Positions 12,430 to 19,993 of a stretch of DNA of 64,000 nt are shown here, piece by piece. Made by a program: the position numbers and the translations under genes. Origin of the DNA: Arthrobacter sp. KBS0702. GTDB lineage: Bacteria; Actinomycetota; Actinomycetes; Actinomycetales; Micrococcaceae. The notes under the pieces were generated by a model. It ran no database searches and was not told where the DNA came from. It was given only the letters and a program-made list of their open reading frames with translations. The stretch is taken from the NCBI RefSeq assembly GCF_005937985.2, contig NZ_CP042172.1, positions 1-64,000 on the forward strand, read 5' to 3'. Each line of letters opens with the position of its first letter. Position 1 is the first letter of the stretch.

Positions 12430-13344
12430 GTGAACTTCTTCCTCGCTGCCCTGGGTGTGCTGGGCGTCGCCTCGTCCGGCCCCTTGATCGCCGCCACCCT
12501 CGGCGCCACCTCCGTCAGCGCCCTCGCGATCGCGTTCTGGCGCAACGCGATCGGGGCTGCGGTCATGGCCGGGCCCGTGCTGGTGCGGCAGCCCCGCCAG
12601 TTCGGCCGGGTCACGGGCAGCGAGTTCCGCTGGTCACTCGCCGCAGCGGTCGCGCTGGCCTTGCACTTCGCCTGCTTCATCACCTCGCTGCAACTGACCT
12701 CGGTGGCCGCCGCCACCGCCCTGGTCTGCCTGCAATCGGGCTGGATCGCCGTGTTCCAGCTCTTCCGCGGCGTCCGTCACCGCTGGCAGGTCCTGGCCGG
12801 CCTCGGCCTCGCCTTCGGCGGCGTGGTGGCCATTACCGGCTTCGACATGGGCAGCTCGCCCGAGGCCCTGGCCGGTGACCTGCTCGCGGTCGCCGGCGGC
12901 GTGCTGGCAGGCATCTATACGCTGGCCGGGGGCAAGGCCCGGCAGACCATGGGCACCGGCGTCTACACCACGCTCTGCTACGGAATGTGCGCCGCCGTCG
13001 TCGCTGCCATGGCTATCGCCGCAGGGCAGCCGCTGGCCGGCTTCGAAGCGACCGGCTGGCTCGGCATCCTGGCGATCACGGTCTGCGCCCAGCTGGTGGG
13101 CCACACCGCGTTCAACCACCTGCTGGCCACCATGAGCCCGTTGCTGGTCTCGATGATTATCCTGCTGGAGATCCCGGGGGCGGCCCTGCTGGCGGCGGCG
13201 TTCCTGGGTGAGACCCTCCCGGCAGGCACCTACGCCGGACTGGGGATGATCCTTGTGGGACTCGCCGTCGTCGTGATGGGCCAGCGACGCTCCCGTGCGG
13301 TGCGGCGCAGCGCCGCCCGCCTCGCGGAGCTGGGAACGGACTGA
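12430..13344 (+). CDS. EamA/DMT-superfamily transporter
   Basis: 304 residues with about ten hydrophobic segments in two repeated EamA halves (about 1-135 and 148-290), the pattern of drug/metabolite transporters (RhaT/YdcZ-like). Motifs typical of the family include SALAIAFWRNAIG in the first repeat and LEIPGAALLAAAFLGETL in the second. It is an inner-membrane exporter or importer of small metabolites; substrate unknown. The GTG start 12430 gives a hydrophobic MNFFLAALG N-terminus. It is convergent with the glycosyltransferase gene, only 25 bp away. Confidence 0.88.
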   Translation: MNFFLAALGVLGVASSGPLIAATLGATSVSALAIAFWRNAIGAAVMAGPVLVRQPRQFGRVTGSEFRWSLAAAVALALHFACFITSLQLTSVAAATALVCLQSGWIAVFQLFRGVRHRWQVLAGLGLAFGGVVAITGFDMGSSPEALAGDLLAVAGGVLAGIYTLAGGKARQTMGTGVYTTLCYGMCAAVVAAMAIAAGQPLAGFEATGWLGILAITVCAQLVGHTAFNHLLATMSPLLVSMIILLEIPGAALLAAAFLGETLPAGTYAGLGMILVGLAVVVMGQRRSRAVRRSAARLAELGTD

Positions 13345-13369
13345 CGACGGCGGGCGGGGCCGGCAGGGG

Positions 13370-14245
13370 CTACTGGCCGCCGCGCCGGGCCGGCTGGGTG
13401 GTGTTGACGGTGTGGATGGCGCGCAGCAGCTTGGCCGGGAAGTAGACCGAGAAGAAGACGACCATCGGTGCTTTCAGCGCCATCTTCTTGACGTTGTGCG
13501 CCTTGTACGTACGGTCGAACCGCGTGACGTAGTAGCGGTAGTCGCGGGGCGAGTCCTCGAGGCGGCGGGCGGACATGCCGGACACCATCTGGGGCCAGTA
13601 CTGGATTCGAAGTTCGTGGTCGGCGAGGTGCAGGGAGAGGTCGATGTCCTCGTGCATCTCGTCCTTCTCATCCCGGCAGGTCTCCAGGCGAATCGTCTCC
13701 CAGGCGGAGCGGCGCAGGGCCATGTTGGAGCCGAAGAGAAAGTGATACTGGTGCTTGGCCAGCTTGAGCATGAGCTGGCGCATTTTGTCGTCGGCCTTTA
13801 GCCCGAAACGGCGCATCGGCATGTCGTAGTAGACCACGGGACCGGTTGCAGCATGCACGGCCGGGTCTGCGAAGGCCTGCTGGACCTGCTCCACCCAGTC
13901 CGGCTCGAGGACGGAATCTGCGTCAATCCTGCCCAGGACATCACCGGTGGCGTGGTCCAGTCCGAAGTTCCGCGTCGGAATCAGGCCTTGGTCCTTGTCC
14001 TGGCTGAGCAGGATGATTGGGCTCTCCGGATATTCCAACTGCATCTGCCGCACGATGTCCGCGGTGCGGTCTTTGGACATGTTGTCCACCACGATGATCT
14101 CGTGCGCCGGGACCGACTGGTAAACGGCGGCAATCAGGCACTGCCGAATGACGCTTTCCTCGTTGTACGCGGGGATGACGATGGAGACCGCCGGAGGCGG
14201 CTCAGCATCGCGCAGGGTATCCGCAGAGGATTTTTCGGGTGACAT
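13370..14245 (-). CDS. Family 2 glycosyltransferase
   Basis: 291 residues. The GT-A fold is marked by VSIVIPAYNEE near residues 20-30, VVDNMSKDRT (52-61) and the nucleotide-sugar/metal motif DAD (108-110) in GRIDAD. The C-terminal portion has a moderately hydrophobic stretch (APMVVFFSVYFPAKLL), possibly membrane associated. It should transfer a sugar from a nucleotide-activated donor to a polysaccharide, lipid or protein acceptor; donor and acceptor unknown. Start taken as ATG at 14245; only a G run touches it, so RBS support is weak, and a longer in-frame ATG at 14362 gives a low-complexity extension. Confidence 0.85.
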   Translation of the reverse strand: MSPEKSSADTLRDAEPPPAVSIVIPAYNEESVIRQCLIAAVYQSVPAHEIIVVDNMSKDRTADIVRQMQLEYPESPIILLSQDKDQGLIPTRNFGLDHATGDVLGRIDADSVLEPDWVEQVQQAFADPAVHAATGPVVYYDMPMRRFGLKADDKMRQLMLKLAKHQYHFLFGSNMALRRSAWETIRLETCRDEKDEMHEDIDLSLHLADHELRIQYWPQMVSGMSARRLEDSPRDYRYYVTRFDRTYKAHNVKKMALKAPMVVFFSVYFPAKLLRAIHTVNTTQPARRGGQ

Positions 14246-14366
14246 CCCCCCAAATTTAGCACCTGCGGCGTTTCCGACAGCCGTCGACGGGCTCCGCGAC
14301 GCGGGTAGGGACAGGCGCGGGAACTGGCTGGCGAGGGAACGGGCAGGCGCGGGAGCGGGCAAACCA

Positions 14367-14403
14367 CAGGGAGGGACCCCGCCGGTGGCGGAATCCCTCC
14401 CTG
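14367..14403 (-). terminator. Hairpin downstream of the hendecad-repeat gene
   Basis: Perfect 10-bp inverted repeat CAGGGAGGGA (14367-14376) / TCCCTCCCTG (14394-14403) with a 17-nt loop, located 50 bp past the stop of the minus-strand gene ending at 14453. The T tract is poor, so it is a possible rather than certain terminator. Confidence 0.45.
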
Positions 14404-14452
14404 GTTGCTGGCGCCGAACGGCGGCCCGTTCGTGAGCCGCCCGGCGGACGGT

Positions 14453-15391
14453 CTACTTCGCCTTGTTTTCGCCGTTCAGGCTCGAAGCGATGTTCCGTAC
14501 CGCGGTCTTGGCGTCAGTGGCGGCCTTCGCGGAGGAGTCCCCGGACTTGGCAGCCACGTCGTCGGCGGCGTCGGCCGAGGCCTCGGCAGCCTTATCGGCG
14601 GCGGCAACGGTTGCGGCAGCAGCGTCGTCGGCGGTGTCCTTGGCAGCTTCCTTCACGTCGTTCACCGTGGTGGCAGGGACCGGCGCCGGAGTCGCGGGCG
14701 TGACGGGAGCCGGGGTCTTCCACGGGTCCTCGATCGGCTTGGAGGCCTTCCAAGCAGCGACGCCGGCGGCGACCGCCGCGGCGATGACGCCGAAGATGAG
14801 GAAGCCGCGGTGCTTGGGCTTCTGCGGCTTCGCGAGTTCACCGCTGACGGCACGGCTGGCTTCGGCTGCCGCGGCCTTGATCTGCTGCCCGGCGGTCTGT
14901 GCCTGCTCCTGGATGTTGTGGACAACACCGGAGTCGACCAGTCGCTGTGCCACGGCGTCCACGTGGGCGGGTGCGCCCTCGAGGGTGCGGTGCACGGCGT
15001 CGGAGGCGTGGCCGATCTGGTCGGAGAGCCGGGGCAGGTACTCCACGACGACGCGGTCGCGGGCGTTGGCGATCACCGGGGTGGCCTTGTCCAGGGCTTC
15101 ATGCAGCCGGGGGGTGGCGCTGTCGACGGCGTCGTGGATCTTGGGCGCCAGCTGGGCCAGGCCGTCCTGGATCCGGGGGGTCACGGTGGCAACGCCGTCG
15201 GCCAGGTTGTGGGCCGCCGACTTCAGGCCCTCCTGGATCTTGGGAGAAGCGGTGTCCAGGCCCTGCTGCAGACGGGGAACAGCCCAGTCGACTGCAGCCT
15301 CAACCCGCGGTGCTGCCCAGTCCTTGGCGTTCTCTACCGCGTTGCTGACTGAGTGCTCCAGCTCACGGGCAATACGATCCGTTTTCTTCAC
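14453..15391 (-). CDS. Hendecad-repeat membrane protein of unknown function
   Basis: 312 residues. Residues 25-112 are eight consecutive 11-residue repeats of the form xAxP[RK][IVL]xxx[LV]D (for example WAVPRLQQGLD, TASPKIQEGLK, SATPRLHEALD). They predict long amphipathic right-handed helices as in LEA or apolipoprotein-like proteins. A helical linker leads to one transmembrane segment at about 196-213 (FLIFGVIAAAVAAGVAAW). Then come a Pro/Thr hinge (about 222-240) and an Ala/Asp/Lys helix-forming tail. GTG 15391 has GGGAGGT upstream. I do not recognise a named family. Membrane-surface or stress-protection binding is a guess from composition. Divergent from ppiA. Confidence 0.8.
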   Translation of the reverse strand: MKKTDRIARELEHSVSNAVENAKDWAAPRVEAAVDWAVPRLQQGLDTASPKIQEGLKSAAHNLADGVATVTPRIQDGLAQLAPKIHDAVDSATPRLHEALDKATPVIANARDRVVVEYLPRLSDQIGHASDAVHRTLEGAPAHVDAVAQRLVDSGVVHNIQEQAQTAGQQIKAAAAEASRAVSGELAKPQKPKHRGFLIFGVIAAAVAAGVAAWKASKPIEDPWKTPAPVTPATPAPVPATTVNDVKEAAKDTADDAAAATVAAADKAAEASADAADDVAAKSGDSSAKAATDAKTAVRNIASSLNGENKAK

Positions 15392-15546
15392 AACTACCTC
15401 CCGATTAATGTGACGGTTCTGCAGTTAGCCTACGTGGCCGTGACCCCACCGGCTATTCTTAGGCCGGATTTCGGCGCGATTTCACCCAGCGCGGAACTGG
15501 CTGCACGGCCCTGTACGTCTCCACCTGCCGTGGAAGAATAGGGCCT

Positions 15547-16092
15547 ATGACTGCCAACGCAACCGCAAAAGCCACTATCCACACGAGCCTCGGCGACATC
15601 GTCGTCAACCTCTTCGGCAACCACGCGCCGAAGACCGTCGACAACTTCGTCGGCCTGGCGACCGGGGAGAAAGCCTGGACCCACCCGGAATCCGGCGAGG
15701 ACAAAACCGGTACGCCGCTCTACGACGGCACCATCTTCCACCGCATCATCAAGGACTTCATGATCCAGGCCGGAGACCCGTTGGGCCGCGGCATCGGCGG
15801 ACCGGGCTACAAGTTCGACGACGAAATCCACCCGGAACTGACCTTCAACGAGCCCTACAAGCTCGCCATGGCCAACGCCGGCATCCAGATGGGCCGCGGC
15901 ACCAACGGATCGCAGTTCTTCATCACCACCGTCCCGACCGGCTGGCTGCAGGGCAAGCACAGCATCTTCGGTGAGGTGGCGGACGAGGAATCCAAGAAGG
16001 TCGTGGACGCCATTGAGGGTGTCCGCACCGGCATGGGCGACCGCCCGGTGGAGGATGTCGTTATCAACAGCATTGACATCGAACAGCTCTAG
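15547..16092 (+). CDS. ppiA: Cyclophilin-type peptidyl-prolyl cis-trans isomerase
   Basis: 181-residue cytosolic cyclophilin catalysing proline isomerisation. Active-site motifs are present: FHRIIKDFMIQAGDP (about 75-89), GSQFFIT (about 121-127) and a Trp in TGWLQGKHSIFGEV (about 131-144), the Trp associated with cyclosporin binding. No signal peptide. A cyclophilin followed by a rhomboid gene, as here with 9 bp between them, is a conserved actinobacterial origin-proximal pair, so cotranscription is likely. Confidence 0.95.
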   Translation: MTANATAKATIHTSLGDIVVNLFGNHAPKTVDNFVGLATGEKAWTHPESGEDKTGTPLYDGTIFHRIIKDFMIQAGDPLGRGIGGPGYKFDDEIHPELTFNEPYKLAMANAGIQMGRGTNGSQFFITTVPTGWLQGKHSIFGEVADEESKKVVDAIEGVRTGMGDRPVEDVVINSIDIEQL

Positions 16093-16101
16093 CCACAGGC
16101 C

Positions 16102-16995
16102 ATGAGCTACGGAATTCCGGCGGCAGAGCCGTCCGCGGAGATCCCGGTGTGCCCCCGGCACCCGGACCGCCCCGCCTATGTGCGGTGCCAGCGGTGCGGG
16201 CGCCCTGCGTGCCCCGACTGCCAGCGGGCGGCCGCCGTCGGATTCCAATGCGTTGACTGTGTCAACGAAACCAAACGTACGACACCGACGCCCCGCTCGG
16301 TTTACGGCGGGGCTGCCGCCGTCGGCAGGCCGCTCGTTACCATCGGGATCATCGCGGCCTGTGCCGTGCTGTACGTGCTGCAGTGGATAGTTCCCAATGA
16401 CGGGATCTACCAGAACTTCGCCTTCGCCACCGTGTACGCCACCCCGGAGTATGGAGCCTTCGAGCCCTGGCGTATGCTCACGTCGGCCTTCCTTCATTCC
16501 CAAGGCTTTATCCTCCACATCGTGCTGAACATGTACATGCTGTGGATGTTTGGCCAGGTGCTGGAACCCCTCCTCGGGCGCATCCGCTTCCTGGCCCTGT
16601 ACCTGCTGTCCGCCGTGGGCGGCTCCGTCGGCTATCTCCTGCTGACGCCGGCGTACATTCCGGGCCAGCCCCTCACCGGCGTCGTCGGCGCCTCCGGCGC
16701 CATCTTCGGGCTCTTCGGCGCAATGCTCGTGGTCCAGCGCCACCGCGGCGGTGACACCAGGCAGCTCTGGGTCCTGATCGCCATCAACGGTGTCATCGGC
16801 TTTGTGGTCCCGCAGATCGCCTGGCAGGCCCACCTCGGCGGCCTGATCACCGGCGCGTTGTGCGCCGCCGTGATCGCCTACGCGCCGCGTGGGCCGCGCC
16901 GGGGACTCCTGCAGGCCGCCGGTCTGGTCCTGGTGGTGTGCCTGCTCATTGCGGCCACTGCCCTGCGCGTCGCCGCCACCGCGCTCCCTGCCTAG
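16102..16995 (+). CDS. Rhomboid-family intramembrane serine protease with N-terminal zinc ribbon
   Basis: 297 residues. The N-terminus holds a B-box-like zinc site (C17, H20, C29, C32, C37, C40, C50, C53). Then come about seven hydrophobic segments with the rhomboid catalytic dyad: Ser198 in GASGAIFG and His244 in WQAHLGG. An HIVLNMYMLWMFG helix (about 139-151) carries the conserved His/Asn region. It should cleave transmembrane helices within the membrane; substrates unknown. It follows ppiA by 9 bp. The downstream side is a kilobase of DnaA-box-rich non-coding DNA. Confidence 0.92.
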   Translation: MSYGIPAAEPSAEIPVCPRHPDRPAYVRCQRCGRPACPDCQRAAAVGFQCVDCVNETKRTTPTPRSVYGGAAAVGRPLVTIGIIAACAVLYVLQWIVPNDGIYQNFAFATVYATPEYGAFEPWRMLTSAFLHSQGFILHIVLNMYMLWMFGQVLEPLLGRIRFLALYLLSAVGGSVGYLLLTPAYIPGQPLTGVVGASGAIFGLFGAMLVVQRHRGGDTRQLWVLIAINGVIGFVVPQIAWQAHLGGLITGALCAAVIAYAPRGPRRGLLQAAGLVLVVCLLIAATALRVAATALPA

Positions 16996-17150
16996 CCTGC
17001 GCACCGGGCTGTCGGCTTCCCGCCACCGTTCCCGATTTCCGCAGCGGTTCCGGACGGACGCGGCCGGGGTCCGGGATGCGCTGGTCCGAAACCGCCGCGC
17101 TTTTCCGGAACCCCTGCACCCTGTGCCAGGCGCGCCGTCTCCCGTCGAAC

Positions 17151-17200
17151 TTGTCCACAGGGGTTATCCACATTGTTGGTAACTTACATGCCTGTAGTTC
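17151..17200 (+). repeat. R-type repeat, copy 1
   Basis: Two tandem DnaA-like boxes (TTGTCCACA 17151-17159, TTATCCACA 17164-17172) followed by CACATTGTTGGTAACTT (17169-17185). Aligns with copies at 17527 and 17796. A D-type repeat follows 119 bp downstream (start to start). Confidence 0.75.
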
Positions 17201-17269
17201 AGCCCATGATGCCGGATCTGACCGCCACAGCTGGCAAATCCCGCGCAGCTCACCCGCCACTCTCCACAC

Positions 17270-17314
17270 CTGTGTATAACTTTCTGGGGACCGCCTGTGG
17301 TTAAGTGGACAACC
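17270..17314 (-). repeat. D-type repeat, copy 1
   Basis: 45-bp unit with inverted DnaA-like boxes at 17271-17279, 17296-17304 and 17304-17312, ending GTTAAGTGGACAACC. It matches copy 2 without gaps at 33 of 45 positions by my hand count. Confidence 0.7.
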
Positions 17315-17525
17315 TTCGCTCGACGACGCGTGACCCGCGGACTCTGCGTGCGGACCCGCCATCGCCCTCATCCCGGGCGGCCTTCCCCTCCGCGACCTGT
17401 CCCTGCTCCCGCCGGCAGCCGTCGGGCCCGGAAACACTCGTCCAGGCACTCCCGGCCCTGCGCGCCATACGGGGCTAAGCGACGGCGATTGCGGCACGGG
17501 GGTCTATTTATCTGATTTATAGGTC

Positions 17526-17575
17526 GTTATTCACAGGGTTGTTCACATTGTTAATAACTTGATCCTCTGAGTTTC
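17526..17575 (+). repeat. R-type repeat, copy 2
   Basis: Boxes TTATTCACA (17527-17535) and TTGTTCACA (17539-17547), then CACATTGTTAATAACTT (17544-17560), identical over these 17 bases to copy 3. It contains the 9-mer TGTTAATAA, whose complement TTATTAACA occurs twice in oriC. Confidence 0.75.
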
Positions 17576-17646
17576 GTCGTGGAAAACGCGCCATTCCGGG
17601 CTTTGCCGCAGCCACCGGGGAACGGCCAGCACCCAGTTATCCCCAG

Positions 17647-17691
17647 CTGTGGATAACTTGTGGGTATAAGGCTGTTGTTAAGTGGATAACC
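17647..17691 (-). repeat. D-type repeat, copy 2
   Basis: Perfect inverted DnaA box TGTGGATAA (17648-17656), near boxes at 17659-17667 and 17681-17689, ending GTTAAGTGGATAACC. Begins 120 bp after R copy 2, almost the same spacing as R1-D1. A forward TTATCCCCA (17637-17645) abuts it, making a near-palindromic pair. Confidence 0.72.
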
Positions 17692-17794
17692 CGGCGGCCG
17701 CTGCCGCCTCCGATCAACGGCGCGTGCCTCGCGGCCGCGGGACGCAGCACCCCCGAAAACCGCCTACACCATGCAACCGTGGGCGGCGCGCGGG

Positions 17795-17843
17795 GTTATC
17801 CACAGACAATCCACATTGTTAATAACTTACAGGGCTGTCATTC
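17795..17843 (+). repeat. R-type repeat, copy 3
   Basis: Perfect box TTATCCACA (17796-17804), CAATCCACA (17807-17815), then CACATTGTTAATAACTT (17812-17828). A D-like element with a perfect inverted box TGTGGATAA (17942-17950) and TTGTGCACA (17962-17970) follows about 146 bp later, ending just before the tag gene. Confidence 0.75.
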
Positions 17844-18004
17844 GGGAGGATGTCGGCGTCGCGGTCCCGGATCTGGGTGCGGAACGGCGCCGCCGGAGGG
17901 TACTGTGCCACTGGGGACGGCCGCGCCGGTCATCAACAAGTTGTGGATAACTTCAGTTAACTTGTGCACAGCTGTGCAGCTGGCGGCCCGCTGTGCCGGC
18001 GGCC

Positions 18005-18610
18005 TTACCCGGCCCAGACGCCCGACGTGCCCCGGCGGTGGCTGTCCAGCAGGTGGGTGTCGACCATCCCGATGGCCTCCATCAGGGCGTACATCGTGGT
18101 GGGTCCCACAAACACGAAGCCGCGCTTCCGCAGCGCCTTGGACAGGGCGGTGGACTCGGGTGAGCTGGTGGGGATCTGGTCCAGGGCAGTGGGTTCCGGG
18201 GTGGCGTCGGGCCGGTAGGCCCAGACAAAGTCCACAAGCCCGCCGTCGTGCCTGAGGTCGAGGGTGGCCCGGGCATTGGTGATGGCTGCGCGGATCTTGA
18301 GCCTGTTACGCACAATGCCCGCGTCCTGCATGAGCCGCTCCACGTCGTCGTCGGTGAAGGCTGCCACGGTCTCCGGTTGGAAGTCCGCGAAGGCGGCGCG
18401 GAAGGCGGGCCGCTTGCGCAGGATCGTTGCCCAGGACAGCCCCGCCTGGAACGCCTCGAGGCTGATGCGTTCGTACAGCCCCTGTTCGTCCCGCACCGGG
18501 AGGCCCCATTCGCTGTCGTAGTAGTCGCGCAGCAGGGGGTCGGCGGCTGCCCAGGCGGGCCGGGCCAGTCCGTCCTCGCCAATGATGCAGCCAGTAACGT
18601 CCGGGGTCAT
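18005..18610 (-). CDS. tag: DNA-3-methyladenine glycosylase I
   Basis: 201-residue base-excision enzyme that removes 3-methyladenine from alkylated DNA. Conserved features are the N-terminal DPLLRDYYDSEWGLPV, the catalytic-pocket segment SLEAFQAGLSWATILRKR (about 50-67), and the C-terminal GFVFVGPTTMYALMEAIGMVDTH. A C-terminal His remains (VDTHLLDSH), but the zinc-binding Cys set of the E. coli enzyme is only partly evident. ATG 18610 has AAGGA 8 bases upstream; a longer in-frame ATG at 18646 lacks one. The gene ends at the edge of the DnaA-box cluster. Confidence 0.93.
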   Translation of the reverse strand: MTPDVTGCIIGEDGLARPAWAAADPLLRDYYDSEWGLPVRDEQGLYERISLEAFQAGLSWATILRKRPAFRAAFADFQPETVAAFTDDDVERLMQDAGIVRNRLKIRAAITNARATLDLRHDGGLVDFVWAYRPDATPEPTALDQIPTSSPESTALSKALRKRGFVFVGPTTMYALMEAIGMVDTHLLDSHRRGTSGVWAG

Positions 18611-18680
18611 GTGGAAATCCTTCGCTGGAGAGTTGCCTACCAGCATTATCGCCGGTTCAACCGGGGAGGGTTGCGCTTAA

Positions 18681-18718
18681 CGCAGCAGGCCGGCACTCGG
18701 GTGTGCCGGCCTGCTGCG
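18681..18718 (-). terminator. Strong hairpin between crgA and tag
   Basis: Perfect 16-bp stem CGCAGCAGGCCGGCAC (18681-18696) / GTGCCGGCCTGCTGCG (18703-18718) with a 6-nt loop, 17 bp past the crgA stop. It is followed on the minus strand by TTAAGCG rather than a T run. Probably terminates crgA transcription. Confidence 0.65.
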
Positions 18719-18734
18719 AACGGGGAGAACTGAA

Positions 18735-18989
18735 TCAGGAACGCCAGCGCGTGGTCATGAGGAAGCCCACGATGGCGATGCCGAAGCCGGCGACGATGTT
18801 CCACGAGGCCCAGTCCTTGACCGGGAAGGCGCCTTCGCTGATGTAGTAGGTGATGATCCACAGCAGTCCGATGATCATCAGGCCGAACATCACCGGCTTG
18901 AACCAGACGGGATTCGGCTTGTAGGCCTGCGTCGCGGAAGTCTGCTGCGCCACGCGGGCAGTCCTCTTTCGCGGCTTCGACTCTGGCAC
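18735..18989 (-). CDS. crgA: Cell division protein CrgA
   Basis: 84 residues. A basic N-terminus (PESKPRKRTARVAQQ) is followed by two transmembrane helices (about 30-48 and 62-80), the second in WNIVAGFGIAIVGFLMTTRW. This is the CrgA/UPF0233 family, which in Streptomyces and Mycobacterium acts at the septum, coordinating FtsZ and peptidoglycan synthesis proteins. Start GTG 18989 has a strong AAGGAGG. It lies origin-proximally close to the division-kinase cluster, as usual in actinobacteria. Confidence 0.95.
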   Translation of the reverse strand: MPESKPRKRTARVAQQTSATQAYKPNPVWFKPVMFGLMIIGLLWIITYYISEGAFPVKDWASWNIVAGFGIAIVGFLMTTRWRS

Positions 18990-19300
18990 GGGTCCTCCTT
19001 GACGGGCTGGACGAAGAGCGGATGACGCCGCTTGATATCCTGCAAGGAGGAATATCCGGCGGGCATCACGCTCTTGGTCGGGTTTGGAATCCTGATCGCA
19101 GCCAATTCTAGCTGTAGTTCAGGCCACGCCCGCGTCGCGCAGGGAACCGCGCCGGTGCTGCCGGAAGCAGTGCGGCCGGCGGTTGCGCCGGCGCTGGTAT
19201 TGCCGGCTCGGGTACTGGTATTGATGGTTTAGTTCCTGTTCCCTTGGACGGCGCAATCCAGCCCGTCCACTGACTCGACGATTGGCACAGCAAGGCACCC
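18990..19300. other. crgA-pabA intergenic region with a possible degenerate small ORF
   Basis: 311 bp. The crgA RBS lies at its left end on the minus strand. On the plus strand an ORF from 19032 encodes a short hydrophobic segment (ITLLVGFGILIAANSS) and then low-complexity Ala/Pro/Val to 19232. A neighbouring frame continues as Gly-rich sequence ending DGLVPVPLDGAIQPVH just before pabA. One frameshift would join them. This could be a decayed small membrane protein gene or chance; I see no convincing intact gene. Promoters for crgA and pabA are expected here but not assigned. Confidence 0.3.
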
Positions 19301-19942
19301 ATGAGCACAACGAAGATCCTGGTCGTAGACAACTACGACAGCTTTGTCTACACCCTGGTCGGCTATCTCCAGGAGCTTGGCGCGGAGACCACGGTGGTCC
19401 GCAACGACGACGTGACGCTGGCCGAGGCGATTGAGATGGCCGAAGCACGCGACGGCGTGCTGATTTCCCCCGGGCCCGGCGCGCCGGCTGAGGCCGGGGT
19501 GTGCATCGAACTGATTAAGTGGTGCGGCAGCCATAACAAGCCGATGCTGGGTGTCTGCCTGGGGCACCAGGCGCTGGCGGAGGCTTACGGCGGCCGGGTC
19601 ACCCACGCGCCCGAATTGATGCACGGCAAGACGTCGCTCGTGGAGCACCACGGGAGCAGTGTCTTCGCCGGCCTCCCCTCGCCCTTCACCGCGACGCGCT
19701 ACCACTCGCTCGCCGCCGTCCGGGAAAGCATCCCCGAGGTTCTGGAGATCACCGCGGAGACGGGAAGCGGCGTCGTAATGGGCTTGCAGCACCGCACGGC
19801 ACCGCTGTGCGGGGTTCAGTTCCACCCTGAATCGGTGCTGACCGAGGGCGGCTACCTGATGCTTGGCAACTGGCTTGAGTCGCTCGGCATGGCAGGCGCC
19901 GCCGCTCGGGCCTCCGCCTTGAGCCCGCTCATCCAGCACTGA
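19301..19942 (+). CDS. pabA: Glutamine amidotransferase, aminodeoxychorismate/anthranilate synthase component II
   Basis: 213-residue class I amidotransferase that supplies ammonia from glutamine to the PabB or TrpE partner for p-aminobenzoate or tryptophan synthesis. The N-terminal VVDNYDSFVYTLVGYL, the oxyanion loop SPGPGAPAEAG (56-66), nucleophile Cys86 in GVCLGHQ, and the His-Glu pair in QFHPESVLTEGG are all present. No synthase subunit I is adjacent. In actinobacteria the copy beside crgA and pknB is usually assigned to folate synthesis, but sequence alone cannot separate PabA from TrpG. Convergent with pknB. Confidence 0.9.
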   Translation: MSTTKILVVDNYDSFVYTLVGYLQELGAETTVVRNDDVTLAEAIEMAEARDGVLISPGPGAPAEAGVCIELIKWCGSHNKPMLGVCLGHQALAEAYGGRVTHAPELMHGKTSLVEHHGSSVFAGLPSPFTATRYHSLAAVRESIPEVLEITAETGSGVVMGLQHRTAPLCGVQFHPESVLTEGGYLMLGNWLESLGMAGAAARASALSPLIQH

Positions 19943-19993
19943 CCCGCGTCTGGCCCTGAGGCGTCAGCCTCCCGGACGGCGCCGGGGCGCGCC

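Larger units (their letters stand above)
16996..18004. other. Non-coding block with a second DnaA-box cluster
   Basis: 1009 bp with no credible gene. Perfect TTATCCACA boxes occur at 17164-17172 (+), 17648-17656 (-), 17796-17804 (+) and 17942-17950 (-). One- or two-mismatch boxes lie at 17151-17159, 17271-17279, 17296-17304, 17304-17312, 17527-17535, 17539-17547, 17637-17645, 17659-17667, 17681-17689, 17807-17815 and 17962-17970. They sit in A/T-richer islands separated by GC-rich spacers. DnaA boxes are the binding sites of DnaA, so the block should bind the initiator. Whether it is part of the origin, a DnaA-titration (datA-like) locus or a regulatory region is not decidable from sequence. 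Confidence 0.8.

Noticed and set aside
12213..12878. Open frame running through tRNA-Ala into the EamA gene
   Set aside because: It would translate the tRNA and terminator and is out of frame with the transporter.
17779..18255. Open frames within the DnaA-box block
   Set aside because: They run through repeat boxes and into the antisense of tag, with no RBS or protein-like composition.
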